Shown: positions 1 to 8,886, counted from the first letter of the stretch. The stretch: DNA of 64,000 nt from Rhodospirillaceae bacterium MC! (GCA_002632265.1 NQOV01000018.1:51043-115042); one strand, 5' to 3'. Numbers and translations are program-made. Notes: generated from the sequence alone by a model not told the origin.

Positions 1-22
1 TACCGAAGTTTTCTTTTGTCAT
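1..22 (-). CDS. 5' end of an unidentified gene running off the window
   Basis: An ATG on the minus strand at 22-20 opens a frame of seven codons (MTKENFG) that continues past the window edge. A Shine-Dalgarno-like AGGAT lies on the minus strand at 33-29, about seven bases before the ATG. It is the next gene after the lipoprotein on the same strand, separated from it by a terminator. Too little is visible to identify it. Confidence 0.35.
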
Positions 23-120
23 GTTAATATCCTGTTAAAATTTAAGTTTATATTATTCAACCATATGTAGTATAGCTAAAAATAAACGAAAAGTCAATAT
101 ATTTTATTAAAAATAGAATA

Positions 121-155
121 AAAAAGAATTACCAAGATAGTTAGTAATTCTTTTT
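121..155. terminator. Rho-independent terminator after the lipoprotein gene
   Basis: A perfect 12-bp inverted repeat (121-132 with 144-155) encloses an 11-base loop. One arm starts with five A and the other ends with five T, so it could work on either strand. It lies about 50 bases past the stop codon of the minus-strand lipoprotein gene and before the next minus-strand start at 22. Confidence 0.7.
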
Positions 156-205
156 CATTTTTATTTAGATTATGCCAGCTAGTAAGCTATAAAATTACTA
201 GAATG

Positions 206-1420
206 CTAGTTTGTAGCTTGGATAGTAAGAGCTTTTTCTTTATTCATGATTTTACTTTGAATATTTTCTAAAGTATCAGGAGTAACCGCTTTAACCGAGA
301 TGTGTAAATCCTTATTATTTAGCAGAGTATTAAAGATAACATCAACAAAATTATCTAATTCTGTGTCAGTTAATAGCTTGTACTGACCTAAATATCCTTT
401 ATAAGCAATTTTTAACATGTCTTTAGATTTAGGATCTTTTAAGCTTTTAGAATATTGTTCTTTATTCTTAAGTTGATAATCCATAAAGCCGTTATTGGCG
501 AAGTTCAAGATTATAGAAACAAACTTAGTTGTGTTCTTTAAGGAATCCGATTGAGTTTTAGTTGCGTCAAGATCGCCATTTAGAGCTTTTTTATACGAAC
601 CGAATAGAGATTTAATAACATTGTTATCCAACTGGATCTTAGTATCTTCTTTTACATTGGCGGTTTTAGATTTATCTGTAGAATCATAACCGATATTAAA
701 ATCAGAATTTGCAATGTAATTATTATCACTTACGCTCGCATTGGTTTTATAGAATGCAAAGCTACCCTTTAAAGATTCTAAGACACCTTGAGATTCTTCT
801 GCAAGACCGTTACCAAAATCTAGACCTTGAGTATTGATGTTAAACTTTTCTACTCCTGCATCTGTGATTTTAGCTTGGAGATTTATGGAATCGATATTTA
901 TAGAGTAATCTTTTTCACGCACTGAAGTGTTGACCACAAGATTATCAGCCGACAAGGCAAGATCGATATTTTTTTCTTTAGATGTATCGCCAACAATGGT
1001 AATTTTTTTAACGGTTACATTTTTATTTTTCCCTTCTGCTGTGATATCTTTATATTTCACATTTTCCATTTGTATAGATTTATTACTATCTTTTACCATG
1101 CGTTCCACAGTAACAATATTATGGGATTGATCTAATACTTTTAGGTTGGAAATATCGAAAGTATCTTGGTCCGCAACATAGTTATTTTCATCAAATGAGA
1201 TTTCGCTTTTGTCATCTTTTTTAAGGTTTAAGACCTTACCCAGTGATGTTTTAATCTCATCCACATGGCCAGTGGTTTTAGTTGTTGGAATGGCTGGAAG
1301 TGTTAATGCCACATGGTTAGTACTGGCAGATTTGTTTTTGCTATCATCAGAAAAACAAGCAGAAAGAGAAAGTAGTACTAAAGCACTAGCAAGCATTGTA
1401 GTTTTGAAATTTAATTTCAT
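206..1420 (-). CDS. Predicted outer-envelope lipoprotein of unknown function
   Basis: The 404-aa product begins with a type II signal peptide: a Lys-containing start, a hydrophobic stretch and a lipobox LSAC with the lipidated cysteine at residue 22. Ser, Asp, Lys and Asn follow as a hydrophilic linker. The rest is rich in Asp, Lys, Asn and alternating beta-type segments, with no catalytic motif I recognise. The pattern faintly recalls the DUF945/YdgA group, but this is only an impression. The gene stands alone, with a terminator just downstream, so it is probably its own transcription unit. Localisation is well supported; function is not. Confidence 0.75.
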   Translation of the reverse strand: MKLNFKTTMLASALVLLSLSACFSDDSKNKSASTNHVALTLPAIPTTKTTGHVDEIKTSLGKVLNLKKDDKSEISFDENNYVADQDTFDISNLKVLDQSHNIVTVERMVKDSNKSIQMENVKYKDITAEGKNKNVTVKKITIVGDTSKEKNIDLALSADNLVVNTSVREKDYSINIDSINLQAKITDAGVEKFNINTQGLDFGNGLAEESQGVLESLKGSFAFYKTNASVSDNNYIANSDFNIGYDSTDKSKTANVKEDTKIQLDNNVIKSLFGSYKKALNGDLDATKTQSDSLKNTTKFVSIILNFANNGFMDYQLKNKEQYSKSLKDPKSKDMLKIAYKGYLGQYKLLTDTELDNFVDVIFNTLLNNKDLHISVKAVTPDTLENIQSKIMNKEKALTIQATN

Positions 1421-1696
1421 AATTAATCCTTAAATTATCTAAAATATACGGTATAAAATATAAGATATGTACGATGTATGTTATTATATTAATTAGTACA
1501 GTATCACAAAAGAAAATGCTTTACAAGAGAAATATTAATTGAATGGGTATTTTTTCTTAAAAGACATCATTTGTTTTACTTTTAAGTTTAAATTAAAATA
1601 GAGAGTAAACTAAATCATAATAACTTGTTTTAATACTTTTATTATCCATATGAGAGCTAGGAAAGATCTCTTATTTTAAGTAAATTTTAAAAGGAA

Positions 1697-2506
1697 TTAT
1701 TTGTGAAAAAAATCTACTAATTGTTTATTTAGAATTAAATTTGAGACAATAATACCGTTAGAACAATCGATCTCTTGATTTTTATCATAATCAGTTACTA
1801 CGCCAGCGGTTTCTTTGGCGAAGAATTCGGCAACTTTTGCGGTAATATAGTCGGGTTTATCTTGCCAAAATCCGTCCAACCTACCGCAACAAACGAAAGC
1901 AATATCCAAGCTTGCACAACCTGACGAGCGAACGCCTGTTGATTTTTTGCTTAAGGGGATGACTTCCGAGACAATTCTTTTTTCATCTTCAATATAAGAG
2001 CCGAATAATGAGCGTTCCACCTCTCGAGTTTTGCCCACTCGCATACGGCTATGGCGTTTGTCGAATCCGTCATTTAAAATGAAAGCTCCTTTATTTTCTT
2101 GAGCATAAAACATATCGCCATGTAAGGGATCAAAGATCACAGCGTCAATTACTTTACGATTTTCTTCAATGGCGATCATGAATGTATAAAAGGGATAGCC
2201 ATTGGAGAAATTTTCAATGCCGTCGATCATTTTAATGAGGAATCTATGGGAAGAATCTTCACCGTTAATGCTTGTACCGTCATCAAAAATAAAGCCGTAT
2301 CTGGGGCGTGATTGAGTGAAATATGTCAATAAATTTTCTTTATTGTAATTATATCCATTGGTAATGAAATTCTTTAGATTGGGAGATCCTTGAAGTTGCC
2401 CGATATCTTTAAAGTCTTTTAGCAGATTTTTCCCTACTTCTTCCGCCATTTGTATTAATATATTGACATTGGCACTCTTTACATGCCCACCTTCGTATTC
2501 ACTCAT
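1697..2506 (-). CDS. Inositol monophosphatase (SuhB)-like protein with degenerate active site
   Basis: The 269-aa length and motif order match the inositol monophosphatase/SuhB family. Motif A, normally GEE, reads as FDD (residues 74-76). Motif B, normally DPxDGTxNF, reads KMIDGIENF (92-100). The C-terminal WD motif reads PD (218-219). Measured against the human enzyme, the Glu pair is Asp-Asp, the bridging Asp90 is Lys92, Thr95 is Ile97 and Trp219 is Pro218; the Asp93 and Asp220 equivalents remain. Loss of the bridging Asp to Lys should prevent normal Mg2+ binding, so phosphatase activity is doubtful. The frame is intact. E. coli SuhB also acts in rRNA antitermination, a role that does not need catalysis, but whether that applies here is unknown. 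Confidence 0.75.
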   Translation of the reverse strand: MSEYEGGHVKSANVNILIQMAEEVGKNLLKDFKDIGQLQGSPNLKNFITNGYNYNKENLLTYFTQSRPRYGFIFDDGTSINGEDSSHRFLIKMIDGIENFSNGYPFYTFMIAIEENRKVIDAVIFDPLHGDMFYAQENKGAFILNDGFDKRHSRMRVGKTREVERSLFGSYIEDEKRIVSEVIPLSKKSTGVRSSGCASLDIAFVCCGRLDGFWQDKPDYITAKVAEFFAKETAGVVTDYDKNQEIDCSNGIIVSNLILNKQLVDFFHK

Positions 2507-2674
2507 GATGTGTAATCCTTTAATTTAAGCTACTTACTAACTTATATATATTCATATTTACTATTTTATAAAATATATTATGCCTTGTTATCGTGTAAAT
2601 TACAAGACATTTTTTCTAATTTAGTAAAAAAATTATAATCATAGTAAGAAAATACAAGAAAAGAAAAGGAATAA

Positions 2675-3346
2675 TTAAGGGCGGTAATGATCATAAATGG
2701 TACGCTCTTGCGGATTAATACTCAAAGCTTTAATCAAATATTGCATATAGTCATTTGTTAAGACAGCAATATTTTTATAAAAATCATGGGTTGACTTTTT
2801 GGCAACAATATCAAAGAAATAAGGACACCAAGGTAGCAAATGAATTTCTAAAAAGTCAATTAAATGTAGTTTGAAATTTAATTTGTCGTCGACATTTTCA
2901 AGCTCGGAGATTTGTGCGGCCATGTATGAAGAGAACATCAATTCCAAACCCATATGATCTTCAGGTTCTCGGAGAGTGTTTTCGTATTCCAAGCCACATT
3001 TTTTATAGAAATTGCGAACATCGACGCTTTCATCGTCAAAAACTTCGCCATTTTTATTTAAATATACGGACGCCCAAGGAGGGGTTAATATGGGTTGTGC
3101 CGAGACAAATAGCCTATTATATTCTACTATCATATCGGTTTCGTCGTATTCCTTAATGGCTTGTAGATTATCATAGGCGATTTTACCCTCTCGTGATTGG
3201 AAACCAAAATTCCACTCACTATCAAATAAAGAAGATAAAATCTCACAATATTCAGTATTGGGTTCTTTATGATATACGTTTGAAAAGAAAGACAGAACTT
3301 GGCTAACTTCTGACCATTCTTCATCTGATAATTTGATATTTGACAT
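2675..3346 (-). CDS. TorD/DmsD-family molybdoenzyme maturation chaperone
   Basis: This all-helical protein carries family features: a YNRLFV segment in the first half, then PEDHMGLEL and, near the C-terminus, HLLPWCPYFF. TorD/DmsD proteins are cytoplasmic chaperones that bind twin-arginine signal peptides of molybdopterin enzymes and help cofactor insertion before Tat export. I place the start at the internal ATG (3346), giving 223 aa, because AAGGAAT lies about 9 bases upstream; the first in-frame ATG at 3385 has no ribosome site. No molybdoenzyme or Tat gene is present in this window, so its client is unknown. Confidence 0.75.
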   Translation of the reverse strand: MSNIKLSDEEWSEVSQVLSFFSNVYHKEPNTEYCEILSSLFDSEWNFGFQSREGKIAYDNLQAIKEYDETDMIVEYNRLFVSAQPILTPPWASVYLNKNGEVFDDESVDVRNFYKKCGLEYENTLREPEDHMGLELMFSSYMAAQISELENVDDKLNFKLHLIDFLEIHLLPWCPYFFDIVAKKSTHDFYKNIAVLTNDYMQYLIKALSINPQERTIYDHYRP

Positions 3347-3420
3347 GTTATTTTTATTCCTTTTACTTACTTTGAAAAACTTCATGTTGTTTAGATTTTA
3401 ACACCATTCCCCACCCTAAA

Positions 3421-3612
3421 CTAGACCGACATGTACTCAATGCCTACACTAGACTTAGTTTAAGGTGCAGATTAGCCCATTTATCCACCACCGCAAGCCC
3501 CTAGGATTGGGAGAAATGGGATAAGATGTGCCTTTAATTAGGGCGACATGTACGACATGTTTACCTTAGCCCTAATTAAAGGTGCAGATTAGCCCATTTA
3601 TCACAATCCTAG
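3421..3612. repeat. Tandem palindromic (REP/MITE-like) repeat pair
   Basis: A 24-bp sequence is repeated exactly at 3462-3485 and 3579-3602, 117 bp apart. The second copy forms one arm of a long imperfect palindrome spanning 3501-3612: CTAGGATTG at 3501-3509 mirrors 3604-3612, and a 14-bp arm at 3531-3544 mirrors 3569-3582. The upstream unit (about 3415-3485) has a similar but weaker hairpin layout, and both units share GACATGTAC (3428 and 3545). It lies directly after the aconitase-like stop codon, so it could fold in that mRNA's 3' end. Confidence 0.7.
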
Positions 3613-3615
3613 ATT

Positions 3616-6204
3616 TTAACTGTTTTTGACTCGGTGATAGGCGATTAGCTCATCTTCTCTAAAGATGGCGACAACGGCGTCAACAGTAACATTTTTACTA
3701 GATTTTTGATTGTTGGTAATTATACATTTATGGTTTAAAATTAACTTTTCATTGTTATCTTTTAATTTTGCACTGTTGCCGACTAGGATAATATCTAGAT
3801 TTGAGTATCCGTATAGGGAATTGTTTTCAATCATGGTTTTATTTGTTATTACTACTGGTAATATGCCATTGAAGATTAAATCTCGCCTGAAGATATCATC
3901 GAAGGAAACGGCTATTACGGCTTTTATATCAAATAGAGTTAGCGAATATGCTACATTGTTGGCATTATTGTATAAGCCGAAGTTATTACCGCCAAATATT
4001 ACAGTGCCTTTTAATCCTTGTGGGGAATTTTTTTGCGTTTTATAGATGTTTAGATAGTTTTCATCTTCATGGATAAACATCATATCGCCGTAATGGTTTT
4101 TCTTAAATAAATAATTTTGTAAACCTTTACTATTAAAGAGATTCCCTCTTAGAACCATATCGTTATTATTGTATGAACGTTGGAAATTAATATCTATGTT
4201 TTTCTCTATGGTATTTTGTAGAATATTGGTACTGGTTGATAGTTGGAAGTTTCCCATTAGCTGATCTGTTGTTATATTATCGCCAAATATCCCTAGAATA
4301 TGTAAATTGTGATAGATTAATTTTGTGGGTACATTGCTGTTAGTGTGAGATTTAAAATATAGACTATGCTCCTGATGTTCATAGACAATTGAATTATCTG
4401 CTTGGGAACTGGTGTCTATTTTCTCCCACATGGTATCGGATTCTGTTTTGCTTAGGAATCTGTTATGAATGCTATCACTTACATTATAATTTATCTTTTT
4501 TAGATTGGTTTTAAATTTGTCTCGCTCTATTGCTACTTCTTCATCTGTAGGCATGACATTATGAGAATAAATTTGTCTAAATTTCTTCTTCACTAAAGGG
4601 GCTGATAGTAGATTATTGTTGGCTGTACCTTGTATGGCATACAGTAAGGTAAAGACAGGCGGAACAAAAATATTGAACTTTATGCTATCATTATAATGAC
4701 GTGTTATATTATAACCGTAGGAAAATATCCCTGCTGTTTCTAGATCTTGACGTGTGGCAACTTCTTTTTCTATTTTTCTATCTAGGATGTATCCCCTGTT
4801 GGTTATGATATCTGCTCCGATGTGCGAAACAGAAAAGCCTATTTTTGCTAAAGCTTGTAAATATCCGTTGGCTTGCAAGATGTTATAGAGATCTAAAGAT
4901 CTCACATTAAATACGGTTTTTACCCACGGTTTAGCCTTAACTCCCAATCTAGCTAATCTTTTAGCCAGTAAGCCGATATTGATTATCTGATCAAAATCTT
5001 CAAAAGCTATGGGCAGATCCAGAGCCGTAATTAAAATTGCTCCATCAGGTAAGGCTTTGCCCTTATAAGGAGTGGGAACTATGGGCGATTTAAATAGGGA
5101 AGGCGTGTTCATAATACTTCCTGCTGAAACCCTAGAATCTTTTGATAAGATAATGTTAAAAGGGACATTCTTTAAGGATATACTAATCTCATTTTCATAT
5201 TTGGGCGTCTTCATTCTACTGATTAATAAATTTTGAGTCGACGCATAACGTTCTAATAATTTAGGAGCGTTGGGCATATCAAAAAATTCGGCAACTAGTT
5301 TATCCATAGGGAAAAATACCTTGTTGCTAGAATAAGCTCCCACTAAAGACGCAATCTCCAAGCGATCGGATATGCTAAACTCATAGGGCGTAGATTGGAA
5401 CTCTAAAATGGAATTCTGATAGCCCCTTTCTTTGGCTTTTTCTATGATACTGATAGCGATATCGTAAATATTTTCATTCCCACTTAAGGCATTATAAATG
5501 GAAACACCGATAACATTAGGATGTTTAATAACTGTTTTGCCTGTGGTTAAAATATTCGGAATCTCTGTGATCGGCACTTGGATACTTAAAATCCCAAACG
5601 CTCCCAAAAGATTCGCCACACTATGATTACTAGCCACCACCTTAAAACGTACTGCACTTTGTTTCTTATTATCATGTAAGGGCGTGATCTTGAGAACTTT
5701 AACTAAATGATCTATGGCCAGTTGATCAACAGTACCTTTTCTTGGGGGGATAATGGAAATATCTCGATTGTGAAGCTTTTGAAACCATTTTAAAAATGTG
5801 TATCGTTCATTGTTTATACGGAAATCTTTTTCCATACTATCCTTTAATTCGATGTTAGAATTTTCAACAACTACGGTTGTTTTGGTTTTTAATTTAAGCT
5901 TATCTTCATCCTTAGCCTGCCTTTGATTGAGCTTGTAAAAGGCAGTAGTAGCCGAAACGTCATCCAAGATAACATCATCAATATTAATGGTAAAATTAAC
6001 ATCTTCTTTTTTTTCAAAGATAGCATCCACATAGGATTCATTTATGGTATCTTGATTGATCACACTTTCCAACAAAAGATGAGAATATGCGGAAAGATTA
6101 GACAATGAAAATTTCTTACTAGTAGCAACCGAATAACTACTAGGAAAAATATATCCTTTGTTACTTAAAGAAAAAATATCTAAAATTTGGTTTTTATTAA
6201 TCAT
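3616..6204 (-). CDS. Aconitase-like protein lacking all Fe-S ligands (probable pseudoenzyme)
   Basis: The 862-aa length and motif order match the AcnA/IRP branch of aconitases: ERYTFLKWFQK (133-143), the LLAKRL...KPWVKT stretch (412-430), GDNITTDQ (641-648) opening the C-terminal swivel domain, and KAVIAVSF (761-768). The three [4Fe-4S] cysteines are gone: the CTNTSNP motif reads LDLPIAF (395-401) and the GCTTCIGNSG motif has Gly463 and Ile466 in the cysteine positions. Other active-site residues are also replaced: the Ser-Ser-Arg of GSSRDW is Asn-Asn-Ala (746-748), RGTFANIR ends in Lys693, and the His of TTDH is Gln648. The frame is uninterrupted and a consensus promoter lies upstream. It cannot be a normal aconitase; a binding or regulatory role is possible. 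Confidence 0.8.
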   Translation of the reverse strand: MINKNQILDIFSLSNKGYIFPSSYSVATSKKFSLSNLSAYSHLLLESVINQDTINESYVDAIFEKKEDVNFTINIDDVILDDVSATTAFYKLNQRQAKDEDKLKLKTKTTVVVENSNIELKDSMEKDFRINNERYTFLKWFQKLHNRDISIIPPRKGTVDQLAIDHLVKVLKITPLHDNKKQSAVRFKVVASNHSVANLLGAFGILSIQVPITEIPNILTTGKTVIKHPNVIGVSIYNALSGNENIYDIAISIIEKAKERGYQNSILEFQSTPYEFSISDRLEIASLVGAYSSNKVFFPMDKLVAEFFDMPNAPKLLERYASTQNLLISRMKTPKYENEISISLKNVPFNIILSKDSRVSAGSIMNTPSLFKSPIVPTPYKGKALPDGAILITALDLPIAFEDFDQIINIGLLAKRLARLGVKAKPWVKTVFNVRSLDLYNILQANGYLQALAKIGFSVSHIGADIITNRGYILDRKIEKEVATRQDLETAGIFSYGYNITRHYNDSIKFNIFVPPVFTLLYAIQGTANNNLLSAPLVKKKFRQIYSHNVMPTDEEVAIERDKFKTNLKKINYNVSDSIHNRFLSKTESDTMWEKIDTSSQADNSIVYEHQEHSLYFKSHTNSNVPTKLIYHNLHILGIFGDNITTDQLMGNFQLSTSTNILQNTIEKNIDINFQRSYNNNDMVLRGNLFNSKGLQNYLFKKNHYGDMMFIHEDENYLNIYKTQKNSPQGLKGTVIFGGNNFGLYNNANNVAYSLTLFDIKAVIAVSFDDIFRRDLIFNGILPVVITNKTMIENNSLYGYSNLDIILVGNSAKLKDNNEKLILNHKCIITNNQKSSKNVTVDAVVAIFREDELIAYHRVKNS

Positions 6205-6330
6205 TACTTTTTATTTCTATTTTTATAAATGACACAAAACATCATAACTTGAAAGCATTATCGACCTTTCTGGCAATAAAATTTAACTCAAGTATGACTA
6301 GCACTGTCAAAATTAATTAACATTTGTATC

Positions 6331-6359
6331 ATTATAGCATAAATATAATTGCAATACAA
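6331..6359 (-). promoter_or_regulatory. Sigma70-type promoter of the aconitase-like gene, bracketed by an inverted repeat
   Basis: On the minus strand a -35 TTGTAT (6359-6354) and a -10 TATAAT (6336-6331) are separated by exactly 17 bases, which gives a leader of about 120 bases before the start at 6204. A perfect 9-bp inverted repeat, CATTTGTAT (6321-6329) and ATACAAATG (6354-6362), brackets the promoter: one arm covers the -35 and the other the expected start point. This looks like a pair of operator half-sites. Confidence 0.6.
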
Positions 6360-6417
6360 ATGATATTTTCTATATTTTGTATACTTATTAACATAATTAG
6401 TGATTGTAACTATCAAT

Positions 6418-6436
6418 ATCAATGATAATCATCACT
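6418..6436. promoter_or_regulatory. Fur-box-like sequence
   Basis: Thirteen of 19 positions match the classical Fur consensus, including an uninterrupted core AATGATAATCAT. It overlaps the end of the YhiN-like gene and lies about 60 bp upstream of the -35 of the aconitase-like gene. The position is unusual for a repressor site, and AT-rich DNA makes chance matches likely. Confidence 0.25.
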
Positions 6437-7622
6437 TTATATGAGTACCACAAACATAACCAGTGGCCCAAGCCCATTGCAGATTGTATCCGCCGAGCAT
6501 GCCAGTAACGTCAATAACTTCGCCGATGAAGTATAAGCCTTTTACTTTGTTTGTTTCGAATGTCATGGGATTAAGTTCCTTGGTACTTACTCCGCCCTTA
6601 GTTACTTCGGCGATTTGATAGCCTTTGGTATCACGTGGAATAACGCCCCATTGATGAATGAGTAAAACAAGCTTATTTAGATCCTTATTACTAAGATTGG
6701 CAAGCTGTATATTCTGCGTATTGGTTTGTTCGCATAACCAACTTACAAATGATTTAGGCAATTTATAATTTAAGATAGTTTTTACTAAACGCTTGGGATT
6801 ATTGCTTTTTTCCTTTTGAATAAGTTCTTTAATATCATCATGAGGTAAGAAATTAATGACTAAACGCTCGCCCATATTCCAATAATTGGAAATCTGCAAG
6901 GCCGCCGGTCCACTAATGCCTTGATGAGTAAATAAAAGATCTTCAATGATTTTCTTTTTACCGCATTTTATACTTACTTCTAAGGATACCCCTTTTAAAT
7001 CGTAAGTGGAATCTAATAGATCTTGCTCGAAAATAAACGGCACTAAAGACGGATGAATTTTCTCCACATCAATATCAAACTCTTTCGCCACATCATAGCC
7101 GAACATTGTAGCTCCCATTTTGGGGATCGACGCTCCACCAGTGGCAATTACAACATTCTTAGCTTGATATTCATCCGTATGAGTCTTGACGATAAATAAG
7201 TCATCGCTATCATTTTTTCCTATGCTGATCACTTCTTTTTCGAGCAGAACATCCACATGATCATTATCAATGGTACTTTCCAAAGCTTCCACCAGATCCC
7301 TAGAACCATTGGTACAGAAAATTTGTCCCTTATGTTTTTCATGATAAGCAATATTATGAGACTTAAGAAATTCCAAGATATCATTGTGCGTATAGGATTT
7401 TAAAGCGTGATTTACAAACTTAATATTATTTGCCGATATATACTTATCGTTGCGAGTGTTGATATTGGTTACATTACAACGCCCACCACCTGATATAAAT
7501 ACCTTGCGTAAGGTATCCTTACCATTATCTAGCAATAAGATTCTCTTATTTTCACTGTAAGCTTGCGATGCACACATAACACCACTCGCCCCTGCTCCTA
7601 TTACTATCGCATGATATTCCAT
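6432..7622 (-). CDS. YhiN/HI0933-family FAD-dependent oxidoreductase
   Basis: The 396-aa protein has an N-terminal Rossmann FAD motif GAGASG (9-14), the family hallmark SGGGRCNVTN at about residues 44-53, a central ATGGAS segment, and a C-terminal block with GEVIDV and GGYNLQWAWATG that closes the FAD site. These mark the HI0933/YhiN flavoprotein family (related to BaiN), whose physiological substrate is generally not known. It is intact and of normal length. It has the same orientation as the downstream aconitase-like gene, but the 227-bp gap and a separate promoter there suggest independent expression. Confidence 0.88.
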   Translation of the reverse strand: MEYHAIVIGAGASGVMCASQAYSENKRILLLDNGKDTLRKVFISGGGRCNVTNINTRNDKYISANNIKFVNHALKSYTHNDILEFLKSHNIAYHEKHKGQIFCTNGSRDLVEALESTIDNDHVDVLLEKEVISIGKNDSDDLFIVKTHTDEYQAKNVVIATGGASIPKMGATMFGYDVAKEFDIDVEKIHPSLVPFIFEQDLLDSTYDLKGVSLEVSIKCGKKKIIEDLLFTHQGISGPAALQISNYWNMGERLVINFLPHDDIKELIQKEKSNNPKRLVKTILNYKLPKSFVSWLCEQTNTQNIQLANLSNKDLNKLVLLIHQWGVIPRDTKGYQIAEVTKGGVSTKELNPMTFETNKVKGLYFIGEVIDVTGMLGGYNLQWAWATGYVCGTHIK

Positions 7623-7791
7623 ATTATTCCCTTACTTCCCTGTGGTAATTTAAGATGACTAACTCTACAGTTCACACACAATTTTAATGACGCATATTAT
7701 TACATATTACATATTATATGTTATATATTTTATATATCAGTGTTACATACCACAACGCATGTAACAACCAGCTTACAGAAAGCAAGAATAA

Positions 7792-8886
7792 TTATTTATC
7801 GATCTGCTTGAATAAGTTATCTATATTTTTTCCGTCCTGATCTGGAGAAGTACCCTTCCCTTTAATTTCATCAGGGTTAAGTAATTGAGATTTACCTTCC
7901 ATAATGTCAGACGCTGTTTTAATATTAGATAACGGAGTCGCAGGAGTACCATTTGGAGACCATTTTTTACGCAGTAAAATAATACTAATACGTCTATTTT
8001 CACTGGCCATAGGATCTTTAGGATTTAAAGGTGCAGATCCACCCATACCAGTAACACGGGCGATTTTTGTAGGATCAAGCCCTAACGCTTTAAAGGCTAA
8101 ACGAGCCGCATTAGCACGCTGTGCCGACAACATCCAGTTGGGATTCTTCTCATTATGATAGAGAATCTTTTGTGTATGACCTTGAATGGCAATTTTATTG
8201 GGCATATCCTTAATTACACGGTTAACACGAGCTAACAATTCAAAAGCATGCTCATTTAATAAAGTACTTCCTGTTGGAAACATATCCGTACCGTTTTTGT
8301 CAACAATTTGGATTCTCAAACCCTCGGGAATAATATCAGTTAGGATATTATCTGATAAGCCTTTTGTTTTAGCGTCCTTTTTAACTTCTTGGGCTAAACG
8401 TTGAATAGCTTTAGTAAAATCTTGGTTTTCCTGTTTGTCTTTATTCTCTTTTTTAGAGGGATTTTCAGGTGCACTTAATTCTTCTTCTGATACAACCTTA
8501 CTTGTGGTATTTTCCACACTACCCGAGGGCTTACCCGCTTTCACATCGTCATCATCCACAGGGGGAACTTTAGCCGACGATATATCCTTTGATTTGTTAG
8601 GAACGCCACCGCTACCATTGGCTTTACTTTCGCTTATGGTAGTACCTGATAAAATATCGCCACCGCCACTATTGGACGCCGATACAGAAGTGGGAGCGAA
8701 ATAATCCGCAAGACCTTGTAAGGATTTTTGTGGCGTTGCATTTAATAACCACATTAAAAGGAAGAATGCCATCATAGATGTCATGAAATCCGCTAGAGCC
8801 ACTTTCCAAGCACCACCATGATGACCATGACCACCTTTTTTAACTTTCTTTACAATTATGGGAGCATCTTTTTTATCTTCAGCCAT
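7792..8886 (-). CDS. motB: Flagellar motor stator protein MotB
   Basis: MotB forms the stator ion channel with MotA and anchors it to peptidoglycan. A cytoplasmic Lys/His/Gly-rich N-terminus (1-25) precedes one membrane helix (about 28-50) carrying the proton-binding Asp33 in ALADFMTSMMAFFLLMW. A long Ser/Lys/Asp-rich linker (about 75-165) follows, then an OmpA-like peptidoglycan-binding domain (about 190-305) with QGHT and NRRISI. The C-terminal tail is hydrophilic. It lies 116 bp downstream of motA on the same strand, the usual arrangement. Confidence 0.95.
   Translation of the reverse strand: MAEDKKDAPIIVKKVKKGGHGHHGGAWKVALADFMTSMMAFFLLMWLLNATPQKSLQGLADYFAPTSVSASNSGGGDILSGTTISESKANGSGGVPNKSKDISSAKVPPVDDDDVKAGKPSGSVENTTSKVVSEEELSAPENPSKKENKDKQENQDFTKAIQRLAQEVKKDAKTKGLSDNILTDIIPEGLRIQIVDKNGTDMFPTGSTLLNEHAFELLARVNRVIKDMPNKIAIQGHTQKILYHNEKNPNWMLSAQRANAARLAFKALGLDPTKIARVTGMGGSAPLNPKDPMASENRRISIILLRKKWSPNGTPATPLSNIKTASDIMEGKSQLLNPDEIKGKGTSPDQDGKNIDNLFKQIDK

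Noticed and set aside
3481..3489. DnaA-box-like TTATCCACC as part of an origin
   Set aside because: It is a single imperfect match inside a palindromic repeat, with no cluster of boxes and no dnaA or other origin genes nearby.
7904..8704. Plus-strand frames opposite motB
   Set aside because: They are antisense shadows of motB, without ribosome sites or recognisable protein features.
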